Shown here: positions 1 through 11,289 of the stretch, one piece after another
How the letters are laid out: the number at the start of each line of letters is the position of its first letter
How positions within the stretch are numbered: position 1 is the first letter of the stretch
NCBI GenBank assembly: GCA_963921425.1
Contig: OY992840.1
Span: forward strand, 2,110,501 to 2,174,500
Direction of reading: 5' to 3'
Length of the DNA stretch: 64,000 nucleotides
From: Dryas octopetala
Taxonomy: Eukaryota; Streptophyta; Magnoliopsida; Rosales; Rosaceae
The notes under the pieces: model-generated
Told to the model about the DNA's origin: nothing
Database searches by the model: none
The model's input: the letters and a program-made list of their open reading frames with translations, nothing else
Program-made: the position numbers and the translations under genes

Positions 1-51
1 GTTTTTTCAATGTAATACATATAATTTTCAATTTAAGTTAATGTACAAACT

Positions 52-83
<32 letters not shown>

Positions 84-760
84 AAACGAAAAAAGTTGAA
101 AAAAAAAAATGACTCAATTACCCCCCCACCCAGCCCCGTCGCATCCCCTTCCCTACCAACAGAAAATATTAATTTCCTGCAACAATAAAAAAAAAACATA
201 AAGAAATACTAATTTCCATTGAAGCTCATATGAAAGTTTCTCCAAACAAATCCCAGCACCTATTTCAAGAATAAAACAAATCCAAGCACAAATCTCTGCA
301 CCAAAACCTTTGAAAATGTTCTCAAAACAAGCCATTTTCATATCTTCCCTCATAATCCTCTGGTACTCATCAAACATTGGTGCTATGGCTTCAAATTCCC
401 AATCTTCCTCACAATATGTCGCCGGGGGAGCCATAGAGAAAGAGAGATGGGGCAGAGGGGAAAAAAGGGTCACCTCCAAGGGGAGTCGTCGGAGGTGGTG
501 GGGAGGGGGATGTGACGAGGCCAGGGAGGGTTGGGGGGGGGGGGGGGACGACGGGGAGCCAAAGAGAGAAAGAGAGATGGGGTTGGGGATCGAGGGTGGG
601 GGTAATTGAGTCATATTATATTTTTTTTAGTTTTTTTCTTTTTTTCAATTTGCACATTGACTTAAATTGAAAACTATATGTACCATATTGAAAAAATTGA
701 AACCTTATGGGAAGAATTGAAAATGACATTAAACCTGGGAGGGGTATTTTGTAATTAGCC
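1..760. mobile_element. Mutator-like non-autonomous element, left end outside window
   Basis: Bases 1-127 and about 598-760 are imperfect inverted copies. Both hold the block GACTCAATTACCCCC next to A-rich and T-rich stretches and the block TTTTCAATTTAAGT. The right end closes with GGGGTATTTTGTAATTAGCC; read from outside inward this gives GGCTAATTACAAAATACCCC, a start of the kind seen on plant Mutator-like elements. The left inverted repeat runs off the window, so no target duplication can be checked. The interior has a unique AT-rich part (about 150-420) and a G-rich low-complexity part (about 420-605) with a run of 15 G at 533-547. No transposase is present. The Mutator assignment is inferred from the terminal structure. 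Confidence 0.55.
310..383 (+). pseudogene. Possible captured first-exon fragment of a sugar-phosphate/nucleotide-sugar translocator
   Basis: The + strand reading from 310 gives a short hydrophobic segment ending in the residues SLIILWYSSNIG. From memory, the motif WYSSNIG followed by VLLLNK marks the first membrane helix of plant triose-phosphate/nucleotide-sugar translocator family proteins. Here the similarity stops right after SSNIG and the frame runs into serine-rich, then G-rich low-complexity sequence. It lies between the inverted repeats of the flanking Mutator-like element, which fits exon capture. The match is only about a dozen residues, so chance similarity is possible. An overlapping - strand reading frame through the same bases shows no family I know. 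Confidence 0.3.
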
Positions 761-2475
761 TTTTTTTTTTTTTTGGTTAAGTTAAACATTGTAATATGAT
801 CTCCTAATGGTTGTTCTATTGATTTTTTGTTGGTTACACAATTTTGGTTGAATTTGTGGGGTTCATTTGGCCTTGGCCATAATATATATACGGTTTATAT
901 GGGCTGCAAGCTAGTAATTAACATGTATTTATATACATATATATGGACTCAGATACTATACGATAATACATGATGTCCATTATATATGAGGACATCCTTA
1001 TACAGAGATATATGGTGTCCATTTTATACATATATAAAAATATTTCGTATATGAGAAGCATCATTTATGTATCACCGTATAAGAACATTGTGGTATAAAA
1101 TGCGCATCAGATATCATCATAGGAAGAAACTTACCTATAATATGGATAGAGGTTGACTTGACATTTTATGAGATATATTTTATCTTAAAATTGAAAAAAA
1201 ATTTATGTTATAAAATATAAAAATAAACGTGTCATTATATTATTAGGTTGTAATATCAAATTAATCATATACCTGATATAAGAAAAGTTTCTCTCGTCAT
1301 CATATATTATTTGAGTCTAGACTAAATCATTAGGCTTCATGATTTGAGTACTTATCAGAGAATGACTCATATATAAAGTTAGAGTGAGAGAGAGAGAGAG
1401 AGTGAAGACGAGTGATTTAGTTTGACAGCATTGGAAAGCTGATGCCACTCTCTTCCAAAAGATTTGAGACCTTTTTGGTATATAGTGGATCACACAGTCC
1501 TCCTCTTAAGGGAGAGAGGGAAGATTGTGTCTTTATATATCGATGAGCTTGATATCGTTCATATATATAATATAAAACTTTTGGACATGGAGATGGATAC
1601 ACTATGAATTAAAGGTGAATGTCCACTTTAAACGTCACATTGGTCCACCTAGCTAGCTAGTGGGCTCTCCCTCTATATCACTCTCTCTTTCTCCCTCTCA
1701 TTTTAAAATACAAATAATAGCTGGAACCAAGTACTCTTAATAAAAGAAAAAGAAGCCAGATAATCCATTTCAGATGGTCCAAAATTGACTTCCCTCGTCC
1801 AACTTACACTAGTTTTTTAGCTTTCTTATGGCTAAAAAAAGTGTGATCGAGCTGCCAAAATTATGCATTTATCAAATTGCTGGGTTGAATGTAGTGGAAG
1901 TACATGACTAATTAGAAAATAAAAAGTATAAATATGTATGCTATCAACAAAAGATGGAATCTATACTGCCGGATCTATAAAGTACCTATCAGCCTATAAC
2001 CATCAACCTTATTAAGGAATTTTATAAATGAGCGAGTTAAGTATAACCAACACGAGATTTTTTTTGTCAATTGCAACCACGTAGAGTATCTTTATCAACA
2101 AAAAAAAAAAAAAAAACCACGTAGAGTATATATTTAGACATTTAGTTGCCAGTTGCCTAGATATGATTAATCCGTAGAAGGTCACTATCATGTTTCTCAT
2201 TACATCAAAAGATGTTTTGTTCCTTAAATAAGGCCATTTTCTTATTACATTATTTGATGGATTAGATGCTAGTGCTGGGTAACGTAGCTGTACGTGGAAG
2301 TGTGGAACCCATAATTATTCAACATAGTATGTCAGCAAAATATAAAAAAGTAGATTTTTAAATTCGGTACATCATCACTTCTAATAATAGACTAAGCATT
2401 TGTGTCTTTTTAATTTTTGATTGCAATCACTTCTTAAAACTATGTTTCCACATTGGATGGAAATATCCACCAATA
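761..2475. other. Intergenic, no gene seen
   Basis: AT-rich sequence with no supportable coding region or RNA gene. It contains a short GA microsatellite near 1386-1402 and several poly-A/T runs, such as the A-run near 2100. Short open frames here have no recognisable domains. Confidence 0.6.
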
Positions 2476-2484
2476 TATCTAGAA

Positions 2485-3184
2485 GGGAAAATGTTAGCAA
2501 AATAATTATAACTATAACTATACCCTTATTTTCAGTTGAGGATCCCGTTTTCACTTTGCTTCAATCAAAGACTATTATTTTTCAAGTGTTTCAATCAAGA
2601 ATATTCCGTCAACTCCATCAAATTTTCTGTAAAAAATTTGTCACGTGACTCGTACATGACCAGTTTGCAAGGGTATTTATATATTTTTTGTGCATTTAAA
2701 AAATAATTATAAAATATGAAAAAAAAGGTGGAAATTGAAACCCAGCCACACCGACCTCACCCCCAGCCACCACTGACCCACCTTCACTCCCCAACCACCA
2801 CCGTCGACTCCCCCTCTATCACCAGTGACTCCCCATCCACCGACGACTCCCCCTCCACTAGCCATCCCTCTTCCCCATCAGCCCAGTCCCACCCATCTTC
2901 TCTCATCTCTCTCTGCCTCTCTTTCTCTCTCATCTCTCTCTGCATTTCCTCTATTTCTCTCTCATCGATCTCTCTCTGCCTCTCCTCTCTTTCTCGCACC
3001 CAGCCTTCCCCTTCCCCCACCCAGCCTCGCCCCTCCCCCCACCACCTAGCCCGACCCTCTCTCTCTCTATCTCTCCCGGCCCTTCCCCTTCCCCAACCCA
3101 TCCTCGTCACGCCCCCCACCCAGCCCTGTTCCTGTCGCACCAAGCCCCGACCCCGCCCCATCCCTCTACCGCCTCTATCTCTTA

Positions 3185-3228
<44 letters not shown>

Positions 3229-3633
3229 TCAATCTAGACGGGGCCAAGCTAGGTGGTGGGGCAGGGGCAGGGCTGGGAGGGGGAAGGGGGAGGGTCGGGC
3301 TAGGTGGTGAGGGGGAGGGGCGGGGCTAGGTAGGGGAAGGGGCAGGGTCGGGTTGGCATGTTGCAGGGAGTGGTGGTGGTGGGAGATTTTTTTTAAAAAA
3401 ATTCATTAGTTTTATTTTTTAATATTTTTTTAGGAGAAATTACTTTTTCGTCTTTATGAATTGGTCACGTGACCCTCATGTGATCAATTTTAACATAATT
3501 TTTGACGGAGTTGACTGAATATCCTTGATTGAAACACTTGAAAAATAATAGTCCTTGATTGAAGCAAAGTGAAAACAGGATCTTCAACTGAAAATAGGGG
3601 GTATAGTTATAGTCTTTTTGCTATCATTTTCCC
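2485..3633. mobile_element. Mutator-like non-autonomous element with long terminal inverted repeats
   Basis: The left end from 2485 (GGGAAAATGTTAGCAAAA) and the right end up to 3633 (TTTTGCTATCATTTTCCC) are inverted copies, and the similarity continues inward for about 180 bp. Both arms contain TATTTTCAGTTGA, TTTTCACTTTGCTTCAATCA and CTATTATTTTTCAAGTGTTT in inverted orientation. The flanks 2476-2484 (TATCTAGAA) and 3634-3642 (TATCAAAAA) match at 7 of 9 bases. A 9-bp target duplication and ends starting GGG are typical of Mutator-like elements. The interior is a pyrimidine-rich half (about 2730-3230, ending in a CT microsatellite at about 3187-3229) followed by a G-rich half (about 3237-3390). 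No transposase is encoded. The serine/proline-rich open frame at 2716-3237 looks like low-complexity sequence, not a gene. Confidence 0.7.
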
Positions 3634-3642
3634 TATCAAAAA

Positions 3643-4443
3643 ATTACAATCAATTGTCACAATCTTAATTGGATAAAAATTCATGTTTATTCCTCAATTA
3701 AAATCTGAAAATCATTTTACTTCCTAAAATCATAAGATTGCAATCTATCTAATATGTAGGCAATTTTTTGAATTCATTCAAAATCTAATTGCACCCAAGT
3801 TGTTGTTTGAAAACATATCCAAACACAAAACGACCCTCAACGTCGCAGTCTTATTGATCAAAGTGACTTGGCACCTGGTTTGTCAAATTTATGTTAGGTT
3901 TTAATTTAGAGTTAAAGCCTAATATGCCTACACAAGCCATTCTACACCATATGGAGCTGGGTTAAACTTGTCGGGAAACTGGCTAAAAATGGCAAGGAAG
4001 CGATACTGATCATGCTCAGCACTACAAATAAAATTAAATTTTTTCGATCATCCACTCTAGACAAATTTTGCACAGAAAATGAAAATCTTAGAAGTCAACC
4101 AAAATTAATACACCCATGTAAACTTTGCAACAGAAAATAACGTACCTATATTATTATATGAATTTTTTTTCAAATTCATTCAGAAGAAATAATTTTGCAA
4201 TAAATGTATTATCTCTACAAATTAGAAAACACGTTAAAATCTTAAGTAACAAATATTTATTATATTCAAAAAATTAAAAATGATGACACATGTACACTAA
4301 TAAATGCCAAATGCACCTAAAGGAGCTTAATCAAGTTTTCGAAAGCAGTAATAGTACAACCAAAACTCTAAGGTGATGGAGGAGTGCACCCTTATCCACA
4401 GAAAAAAAGGATGATATAACCCTTCTTCCTAAATAAGCTACAA
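3643..4443. other. Intergenic, no gene seen
   Basis: AT-rich spacer between the Mutator-like element and the copia 3' LTR. No coding, RNA or repeat feature could be supported. Confidence 0.55.
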
Positions 4444-4604
4444 TGTAGAAGTGGTAAATTGTATGATATTATGTGGGATCAAACCCAAGTATTTATACAA
4501 GCCTAGTCTTAAGGTTACAAGGAAACACAGACTTAGTATCCAAGCAATATTGAAGTTCTAGTAATTACAATCCAAAATGGACTAGATAACCTTACGTACT
4601 AACA
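4444..4604 (-). repeat. Copia-1 3' LTR
   Basis: On the - strand the coding part of the copia element is followed by a G-rich polypurine tract (GCAGGGGGA, about 4605-4613). Directly after it comes TGTTAGTACG, a standard LTR start. The LTR holds a TATAAAT box (+ strand ATTTATA near 4491-4497). It plausibly ends in ACTTCTACA, giving a short LTR of about 161 bp with TG...CA ends. No 5' LTR is seen, so the inner boundary is well supported and the outer one is a guess. Confidence 0.55.
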
Positions 4605-7560
4605 TCCCCCTGCAAAACTGGACGACCTTGGATGAACAAGTTTGTCTCGAAGAAATAGAAAACCGAGCTCGGTGAAGTCCCTTCGTAAGGATATCAGTTG
4701 GTTGATCCGAAAAAGGGCAAGAATTAGACCACATGGGTGCCAAGCTTTACTCATTCCCTAATGAAATGATAATCCAACTCAATATGCTTGGTGTGTGCAT
4801 GAAACATCGGGTTATCACAATACAAAGGAACACCGGGTTATCACAATACAAAGGAACACACAACAGAAATGAATGATAAAGCTCACGAAGGAGATAAGAA
4901 AGCCACATATATGGTTTCGGCACATTCTTGAGCTAGAGCACGATATTCGGACTCAGCACTTGAGCAGGAAAATGTCCATTGCTTAGTAGAGGTCCAAGAG
5001 ACAAGATTGGACCCATGGAAGATAAGATAACCGGAGATGGAGCGCCGAGTATCAGGGAAACCGGCCTAATCTACATCCAAGTAGCCACGAATAGAAACAA
5101 CACTAGGAGAGGGCTGAAACACAAGACCAAGGTCCAAGGAGCCTTTGACATATCGCAATATCCGCTTGGCGTCAATGAGATATGTATTTGTATGGGCAAC
5201 CATGAATTGAGCAACATGATTGATTGCAAATGCTATATCCGAACGAGTGAGCATCAAGTATTGAAGAGAGCCAACAAGGTGCCTATTCTCGGTGGGATCA
5301 GTGAGTGGGGTGCCATCTTGGTTGGAGAGCTGGGTCATGGCGGCTATAGGGGTAGCACATGGCTTGCAATCAAGCATGTTACACCGGCGGAGGAGATCCA
5401 CGACATACTTGGACTGAAAGAGGTGAAGGCCGGGACGGAGCTGCTGAACCTCAACGCTAAAGAAATAGTGTAAGGGACCAAGATCTTTAATATCAAACTC
5501 ACGACCAAGAAGCTTGGTAAAAGATGCAATAAGAGCTGGTGTGCTACCTGTAAGGATAATGTCATCGACATACAATATGAGAACCACGTTTATAATTAAA
5601 AAGAGAAGGATTGGCTTGACTCTGGCAGAAACCTTGCGAAATGATAAAGGAGCTGAACCGAGTGAACCAAGCTCTTGGGGCTTGCTTGAGGCCGTAAATT
5701 ACATTATGCAACTTATAGACAAAGTGAGAACAAGAGGGATCAACAAAAACTTGAGGTTGTTGCATGTACACATCCTCATCAAGAAAGCCATGAAGAAAGA
5801 CATTATTGACATCAAGTTGATGAATATACCACCCATTGTTCAAGGCCAAGCTTAAAATAGTGCGGATTGTGGCCGGTTTCACCACAGGGCTGAGGTCTCA
5901 TCCTAGTCAAACCCTTGTGTTGATGAAAGCCCTTGTCAACAAGACGAGCATTGTATAGTTCCATGGAACCATTAGAGCGTCGTTTGATTTTAAAAACCCA
6001 CTTGTAGCCAACTGGTTTGTGCGAGTGAGAGGAAGGCACAAGGGACCATGTCTGGTTCTTTAAAAAGGCATTGTACTCATCAGACATCGCTTGACGCCAT
6101 TGAGGAAACCGGGAAGCTTGAGTGAAACAAGTGGGCTCAAACTCGAAAGAAGAAAGAGAAGCCGTCAAAGCCACTATAATGGGATACCAAATGGTGCCGT
6201 CGGTTCGAACCTAGCTTGGGTTTCAAAATGCCAGCTTTGAGACAAGTGGCCATATAATGCCGGTTCGAAGTGGGAGCAGCGGCATCATTTGAGTCCGAAA
6301 AGGAAGAGGTAGGGGTGGTTTCACCAGGAAAAGCCAGAGGGGAACCGGGCGGTGAGGTCGGAGAAGCAGGCGGCGGTAGAGCGGTGATATGACCGATTGT
6401 GGCGGTGGAAAATCCGAAGACAATGGCTGTAAGGTGAGCTCAACAACGGGCAAACTTGGAAAATAAGAGGCCTATCTAGCAAAAGGGAAACAAATCTCAT
6501 AAAAAATAACATGACGTTAAACATAAATCCAGTTAGTATTAGGATCCAAGCACGAGTACCCTTTATGCTGTAAGCTATAACCAAGAAAGACACTTTCAAG
6601 CGAGCGATGATGTAACTTATTCGAGATTCCCAAAAAGAGGAAAACAAGCACAACCGAATACACGAAGATGAGAATAAGGAGACCGACCATATAACCGGAA
6701 AAATGGAGTAGACCAATTGAGTACCAACGACATGAAAATGTTGATAAGAAAGACGACAGCTAAAGCCACCTCGACCCAAAGAGACAAAGGAGCATGCGCC
6801 GTGTGAAGTAGAATGCGGGTGATGGTGGCTATGTGATGATGCTTACGCTCAGCAAGCCCAATTTGTTGGGGCGTGTGAGGACAAGAAAACCTGTGCAGGA
6901 TGCCATGTTGCTTAAAAATGAGGAAAAGATAAAGTTAGAATATTCACCACCACCATCACTTTGAACATTTTTAATAGTAAGATTAAGTTGATTAAGTTGA
7001 TAAAAAAACCTCCCTTTTTTTGGCACATGGGATAAATCCAACTAAATCGACAATAGTTGTCAGTGAAAAGAACATAATAGCAAAAACCTGAAACACTAGT
7101 AATAGACGACATCCATACATCAAAATGCACAAGATAAAAAGAAAACGGTGCAATTATTTTATTAAAAAAAAATGGTAAACGATGAGATTTCCCAAGAGCA
7201 CATTGTGCACAGGAATGCCTAATATTATGAAACCTAGAGCCTAAAGATAATTACTGAGGAATTAAACGAGAAATAACATTAGCCGACGGGTGACCAAGAC
7301 AGTGGTGCCATAACTTGGACGAACATGCAACTAAAGCTCTTGGGATTGAAACGGAAAGAGGATAGAGACCATCCTTAATTGGGCCCTGAAATAAACATTT
7401 ACTAGTAGCGCACAATATCAAAAATTGTACTCCAAGAGTCCTTATCTTTCGAAGAGTTGTAACAGGCAAATATCTTGGAGAGTTATGACTCTTCGCCTTC
7501 CAGACTCTGCAGTTGCTTGTCCTAGTGGTACTTGCCTCCTTTGATCTGATCCTCGTGGTT
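4605..7560 (-). pseudogene. Ty1/copia polyprotein remnant (Copia-1), 5' truncated
   Basis: Read on the - strand from high to low coordinates, the order is that of copia elements. First comes the pre-integrase region (about 7320-7250) with LWHHCLGHPS. The integrase core follows (about 7220-6300), broken in several frames. Reverse transcriptase (about 6130-5070) shows GYKWVFKIKRRSNGS, YGLKQAPRAWF and the catalytic YVDD at about 5570. RNase H (about 5070-4930) is recognisable by SSAESEYRAL on the - strand. Gag is missing and the 5' LTR is not found, so the right side is truncated somewhere near 7500-7760. Several frameshifts and stops make it non-coding today. Similarity is to the general plant copia group; an Ale/Retrofit-like placement is only an impression. 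Confidence 0.8.
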
Positions 7561-8151
7561 GGGCTCAGCCCGCGTGGCTTCATGTACCTCTGGGATTCCG
7601 TGTTGTCTTCAGACGATTTCCCCTACTGCATGGCCTATTCTATTAATTCTAGTGATTTCTCCATTTATTGGGCCAGTTTTGCAACGGCCAATATCTTTCC
7701 ATTCCTGGCCCATTTACTGAAAAGTGCAAAATTAAGCCTAAACATATTGATAAGTATAAGATGAATATTCTTACACAATATATATATATCTATCTATTTG
7801 AATAATATGCATGAGATGGATTAACATAGATTTATTTTTTATTAATTATTGTTGATTAATTTATGCATACATAATGATTAATATTTCCTATACGATATGA
7901 TGATCATGTTCTAACATAATGGAATGTTGGAAGGTTGTTAGTCATAGCGAGTTGCTTGATATGAGGATACTCAGAACACGAGAATTGGTTGGAAATGATA
8001 TGTTTAAAGGATATGAGAGAATTAATGAAAGAAAATATATTTGTTTAGTTGAATCTAACTCTCAGTACGTACTAGGTTTAGGTTGGTCCAATATTGTGCA
8101 CAAATGGCTCTTTTGAGGTAATTTGAGATGGCGACAATAAAATAAACAAGA
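7561..8151. other. Intergenic, no gene seen
   Basis: AT-rich DNA between the copia remnant and the Tat-1 insertion site, with a TA-dinucleotide stretch near 7780. An open frame near 7919-8116 has no recognisable domain and is cut by the flank of the gypsy element. Confidence 0.5.
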
Positions 8152-8202
8152 TGGATTGTTTGTGGATAAACCCACACCGATCCAACAGCCAACCATGGCT
8201 GG

Positions 8203-8211
8203 ACACGTGGC
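8203..8211 (+). promoter_or_regulatory. G-box/ABRE-like site in Tat-1 LTR
   Basis: The sequence ACACGTGGC contains the core CACGTG (8204-8209) and matches the ABA-response element consensus ACGTGGC. It lies about 640 bp upstream of the LTR TATA box, in the presumed U3 region. Function is inferred from the motif alone. Confidence 0.4.
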
Positions 8212-8842
8212 CGGTCAGACCCAACTTCAGTGTTTGACTTCTCAGTGGTCAAAATTTGACCTCCATATCATCACGCAGCTCGGCACTTTCTCTGTCAGCT
8301 CAAATCGGATCACTACGGCGAGCCCTTCGTGCCCGGTCCAACCCGAACCGAGGATCTTCCAAAGCATTGAGTGTTCATCTTTTCCATGGTCATCCCAGTT
8401 CGGCTCGGCTCGGAGCCGAGGGAACGTCTTTTCGGGTACTAGCGACAACCAGCTGACTTGGAAGGATCACCACCTATTGGATTGGCTCGGTTCGAAAGTC
8501 CTTGTTCGACCCGATCACACATGGACTTCATGTACGCACATAAGAAAATGTGTTCGGATCGGCTCGGCTCGGCTTCCCGCCGCCATTTCAAGGAAGATCA
8601 CGTTAGGACGAACCGCCACACTTAAATGCTCCTGATAAGATCTTCTGACAAATGGGACTTCCCAGCTTACATTCATGACTACTGAGGCAGTTCACCTGAA
8701 TCTTCCATACTTGCATTCAATGCAGCATTGAATGCAAAGGAGGTGGGTAGCTGTGCATGCCACTGTTCACGACCGAACGCGTGGATCTTTCTCAACCAGC
8801 CAACCACATGCAGGTAACTTACTCATTACAATTTCCTTTGCC

Positions 8843-8850
8843 TATATATA
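8843..8850 (+). promoter_or_regulatory. Tat-1 LTR TATA box
   Basis: TATATATA sits in the part of the LTR conserved between both copies; the 3' LTR has the same box near 18120. About 370 bp separate it from the LTR end, a reasonable position for the retroelement promoter. Confidence 0.6.
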
Positions 8851-9222
8851 CCAACTTAGATGCACAAAATCAAGGATCTAGCTATCAATCCTTCACCAGA
8901 TAAATACCTACACAAAACCTTCACTTACCCTAAGAGCATACCCAACTTGTTAAGAATAAACCCAGAACATTTACCTTGTTCTTCCCATTCTCCCAAGTTC
9001 ATCCCTGGTCCTTCTTCATCTATTTTCAAACACCATCAAACACACGTCACTGACTTCGTCATCGGAGCGTGTTTGGCTGGTACCACACCGGTCCATCTCC
9101 TTTGATCTTGTTTCTTTTACAGGAAGATCTCACGTCATCATCCAGCAAGGCTTCGGATCAGCCAAGTCACCATTTCTAAGTTGTTGCGCGCATCTATCTT
9201 ACAAAAACTTGCATCAACAGAT

Positions 9223-9240
9223 TGGCGCCGTCTGTGGGAA
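9223..9240 (+). other. Tat-1 primer-binding site
   Basis: TGGCGCCGTCTGTGGGAA starts 3 bp after the LTR end. The first nine bases equal the complement of the 3' end of plant tRNA-Asp as I recall it (TGGCGCCGT...); the rest diverges. It primes minus-strand DNA synthesis in LTR retrotransposons. Confidence 0.75.
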
Positions 9241-9303
9241 GATCGTCTTCAGCCGTTGTGTTCATCACCATAAGTGCTAAGTTCTTCCTCCAAACAAGTC
9301 ATC

Positions 9304-11289
9304 ATGACTACCATCTTTCATGATAGCAGTTCTTCCTCAGGAGCGTCCCAGAATGATGAACAACATCAGCCTGAGACACCTGAGAAGACGAGGGGAGCAC
9401 AACTCTCCAGAACAGCAAAATCTAAAGGCCCCTCAAAGATCAGGGCTGCTCACAAACTCCTTAGGGAGAACCAACGACATCTGGCCGCTGAGAATGCACT
9501 TCTCAAGCAGAATAATGAGCTGCTCGCAAAACAAGCCGAACTGGCCGAGGAGCTTGCGCGTCATCGCGCTCAGCTCGAGAACAGCGGGAGATCGGGTTTC
9601 CGATCGCGTCTAACCCGAACTGAGCAGGAGGCCCTTTCGCCGTCTCCTTCTCGGCAGAGTACTCCGTCCGAGCCGGACGACCAGCCCGCTCGGCAGGATG
9701 CGGATTGTACCTACCCGGGCTTCGAGGACATGCCCCCGGCCGAACAGGCCGAGTTCTTGAACGCCCACCGTCTCCTTCAGCAAAAGCAGGCGACCTTCAG
9801 GAAACACTCTCCCGAGGGTTTGAGGGGAAACCGTGCTAACCTGAACGCAAATCAACGACCTCCAGCCCGATCCAGATTGGGGGCTATCAGTCCAACTGGT
9901 TCGACCGAACCCAGGGTCTCAATCAGAAACAGGCTCGGCCCTACCGTCAACCAGGACCCTTCCACGTCGGGAACTCATTCGGGGAGACGATCTGCAGGTG
10001 ATCGGCTGGGATCAACCATGATCATTTCCAACCGACGTCCGGTAAGCGAGAGGATCACTCGTCAACCGGTAAACGAGAGGCTCGGTTACCGAACCGAGCG
10101 TTCCGGGGAGACTGCAGCCGAGTCGACCATTCCCAATGTGGAAAATCTGGTCCAGACTTTGGTCCAAAACCAAATTCGGAGTGTCCACGATCGGCTCGGC
10201 CAGGTCGAGGTCTCTAGGGGGTACCTCGGCAGAACTGACCACGGGGAAGAACTCCCCCTCCCATACACCAGCAGGATCATGGGTGCTGAGGTCTCCAGAG
10301 ATACCAAACCCCCAAGATGGATCAGTACGACGGGACTAAGGATCCCTATGATCATCTTGACAGCTTCAGATACGCCATGGAGGTCTGCCAGGGATCTGAA
10401 GCCACGAAGTGCAGAATCTTCCCTTCAACCTTGAAGGGATCGGCTCGGGGATGGTTTCGAACTCTCCAGCCGAACTCCATCGACTATTTCTCCGACCTCC
10501 GGAGGGCCTTCCTGACGAGATATCGGGTTGTATCCGAACAACTCTACAACTTGAACGATATGTCACTCATCAAACAGCAGGAAGGGGAGAGTCTTAAGAC
10601 CTATCTGATCCGCTTCAACATCGAATATATGAAGTGTGACGATTGCGACGACAGATCGGCTAAGAATGCTCTTATGCAAGGTCTGCTCGCCGGGGGACTT
10701 CGCTCCCATCTGATGAGAAACCCTTCTTCCACCTATTATGAGCTTTCTGCTGAAGCCACCAAATGGGCGCGAGCGGAATGAGATGTTCAGGTGGAGGCCC
10801 TGAATTCCAAACCAACCCCGGCCAAACGGAAGGAAGGAGAAGTCGCAAGCCCCAAGTCCCAAGCCCGAGGTCCAAACCAAGAAGTCCCGGATTGAGGAAC
10901 CGCACCAACTTCTGGGCAAGGGGCCCAAGTTCGTCCAGTACACAGAGTACACTCCTCTCAACGCCGGTCTGGAGACAATCTTCTCCAAGATCAAGGATCA
11001 ACTCCCAGCTGCAAGAGAGATCAAGGGACCACCCCCAGATCAGATCAAGGAGGGTGTCTTCTGCAAGTACCATTCCAATCACGGCCACGTCACGGGTGAT
11101 TGTTACGCCCTTCGCGACGGAATTGAGACTCTTGCCCGGACGGGTAAGATTAACCAATTCCTGGCCGGCGGGCCTAGGGCACCCAAGGCCGCGCTGAAGA
11201 AGCCCACCAACATCATTGACGTTCGGTACGCCGCCATCGGATCGATCGGCGGGGGCCCAACCTTCGTGGGAAGCTTGAACCGATCCTAG
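9304..11289 (+). pseudogene. Tat-1 gag (decayed)
   Basis: ATG at 9304 opens a charged, probably coiled-coil N-terminal region (about 9430-9580, rich in L, E, Q) followed by a disordered segment. The retrotransposon gag domain (PF03732-like) occupies about 10300-10700, with YDGTKDPYDHL near its start and KCRIFPSTLKGSARGWF. A zinc-knuckle-like C/H cluster (CKYHSNHGHVTGDCYALR) lies at about 11060-11120. Breaks: a frameshift near 10310, an in-frame TGA after 10778, another frame change near 10880, and a TAG at 11287. Upstream in-frame codons exist, but 9304 is the first ATG giving the expected acidic Gag start. It would normally form the virus-like particle in the cytoplasm. Confidence 0.8.

Larger units (their letters stand above)
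8157..9219 (+). repeat. Tat-1 5' LTR (1063 bp)
   Basis: It starts TGTTTGTGG directly after the TGGAT target duplication and ends CATCAACA directly before the primer-binding site. Its last 476 bp (8744-9219) match 18020-18490 closely. It carries a G-box near its 5' end, several TCGGCTCGG motifs in the first half, and a TATA box at 8843-8850. TG...CA ends and the match to the 3' copy define the boundaries. Confidence 0.93.

Noticed and set aside
153..614. 153-codon - strand frame across the 1-760 element
   Set aside because: Crosses an inverted repeat and G-rich low-complexity DNA; no recognised domain. The short + strand translocator-like reading is preferred, weakly.
2716..3237. Long Ser/Pro/Leu-rich open frame on + and its - strand mirror
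   Set aside because: Pure compositional effect of pyrimidine-rich low-complexity DNA inside a Mutator-like element; no domain.
7919..8116. 65-codon frame just upstream of Tat-1
   Set aside because: No recognised domain or splice partner, AT-rich codons; chance open frame.
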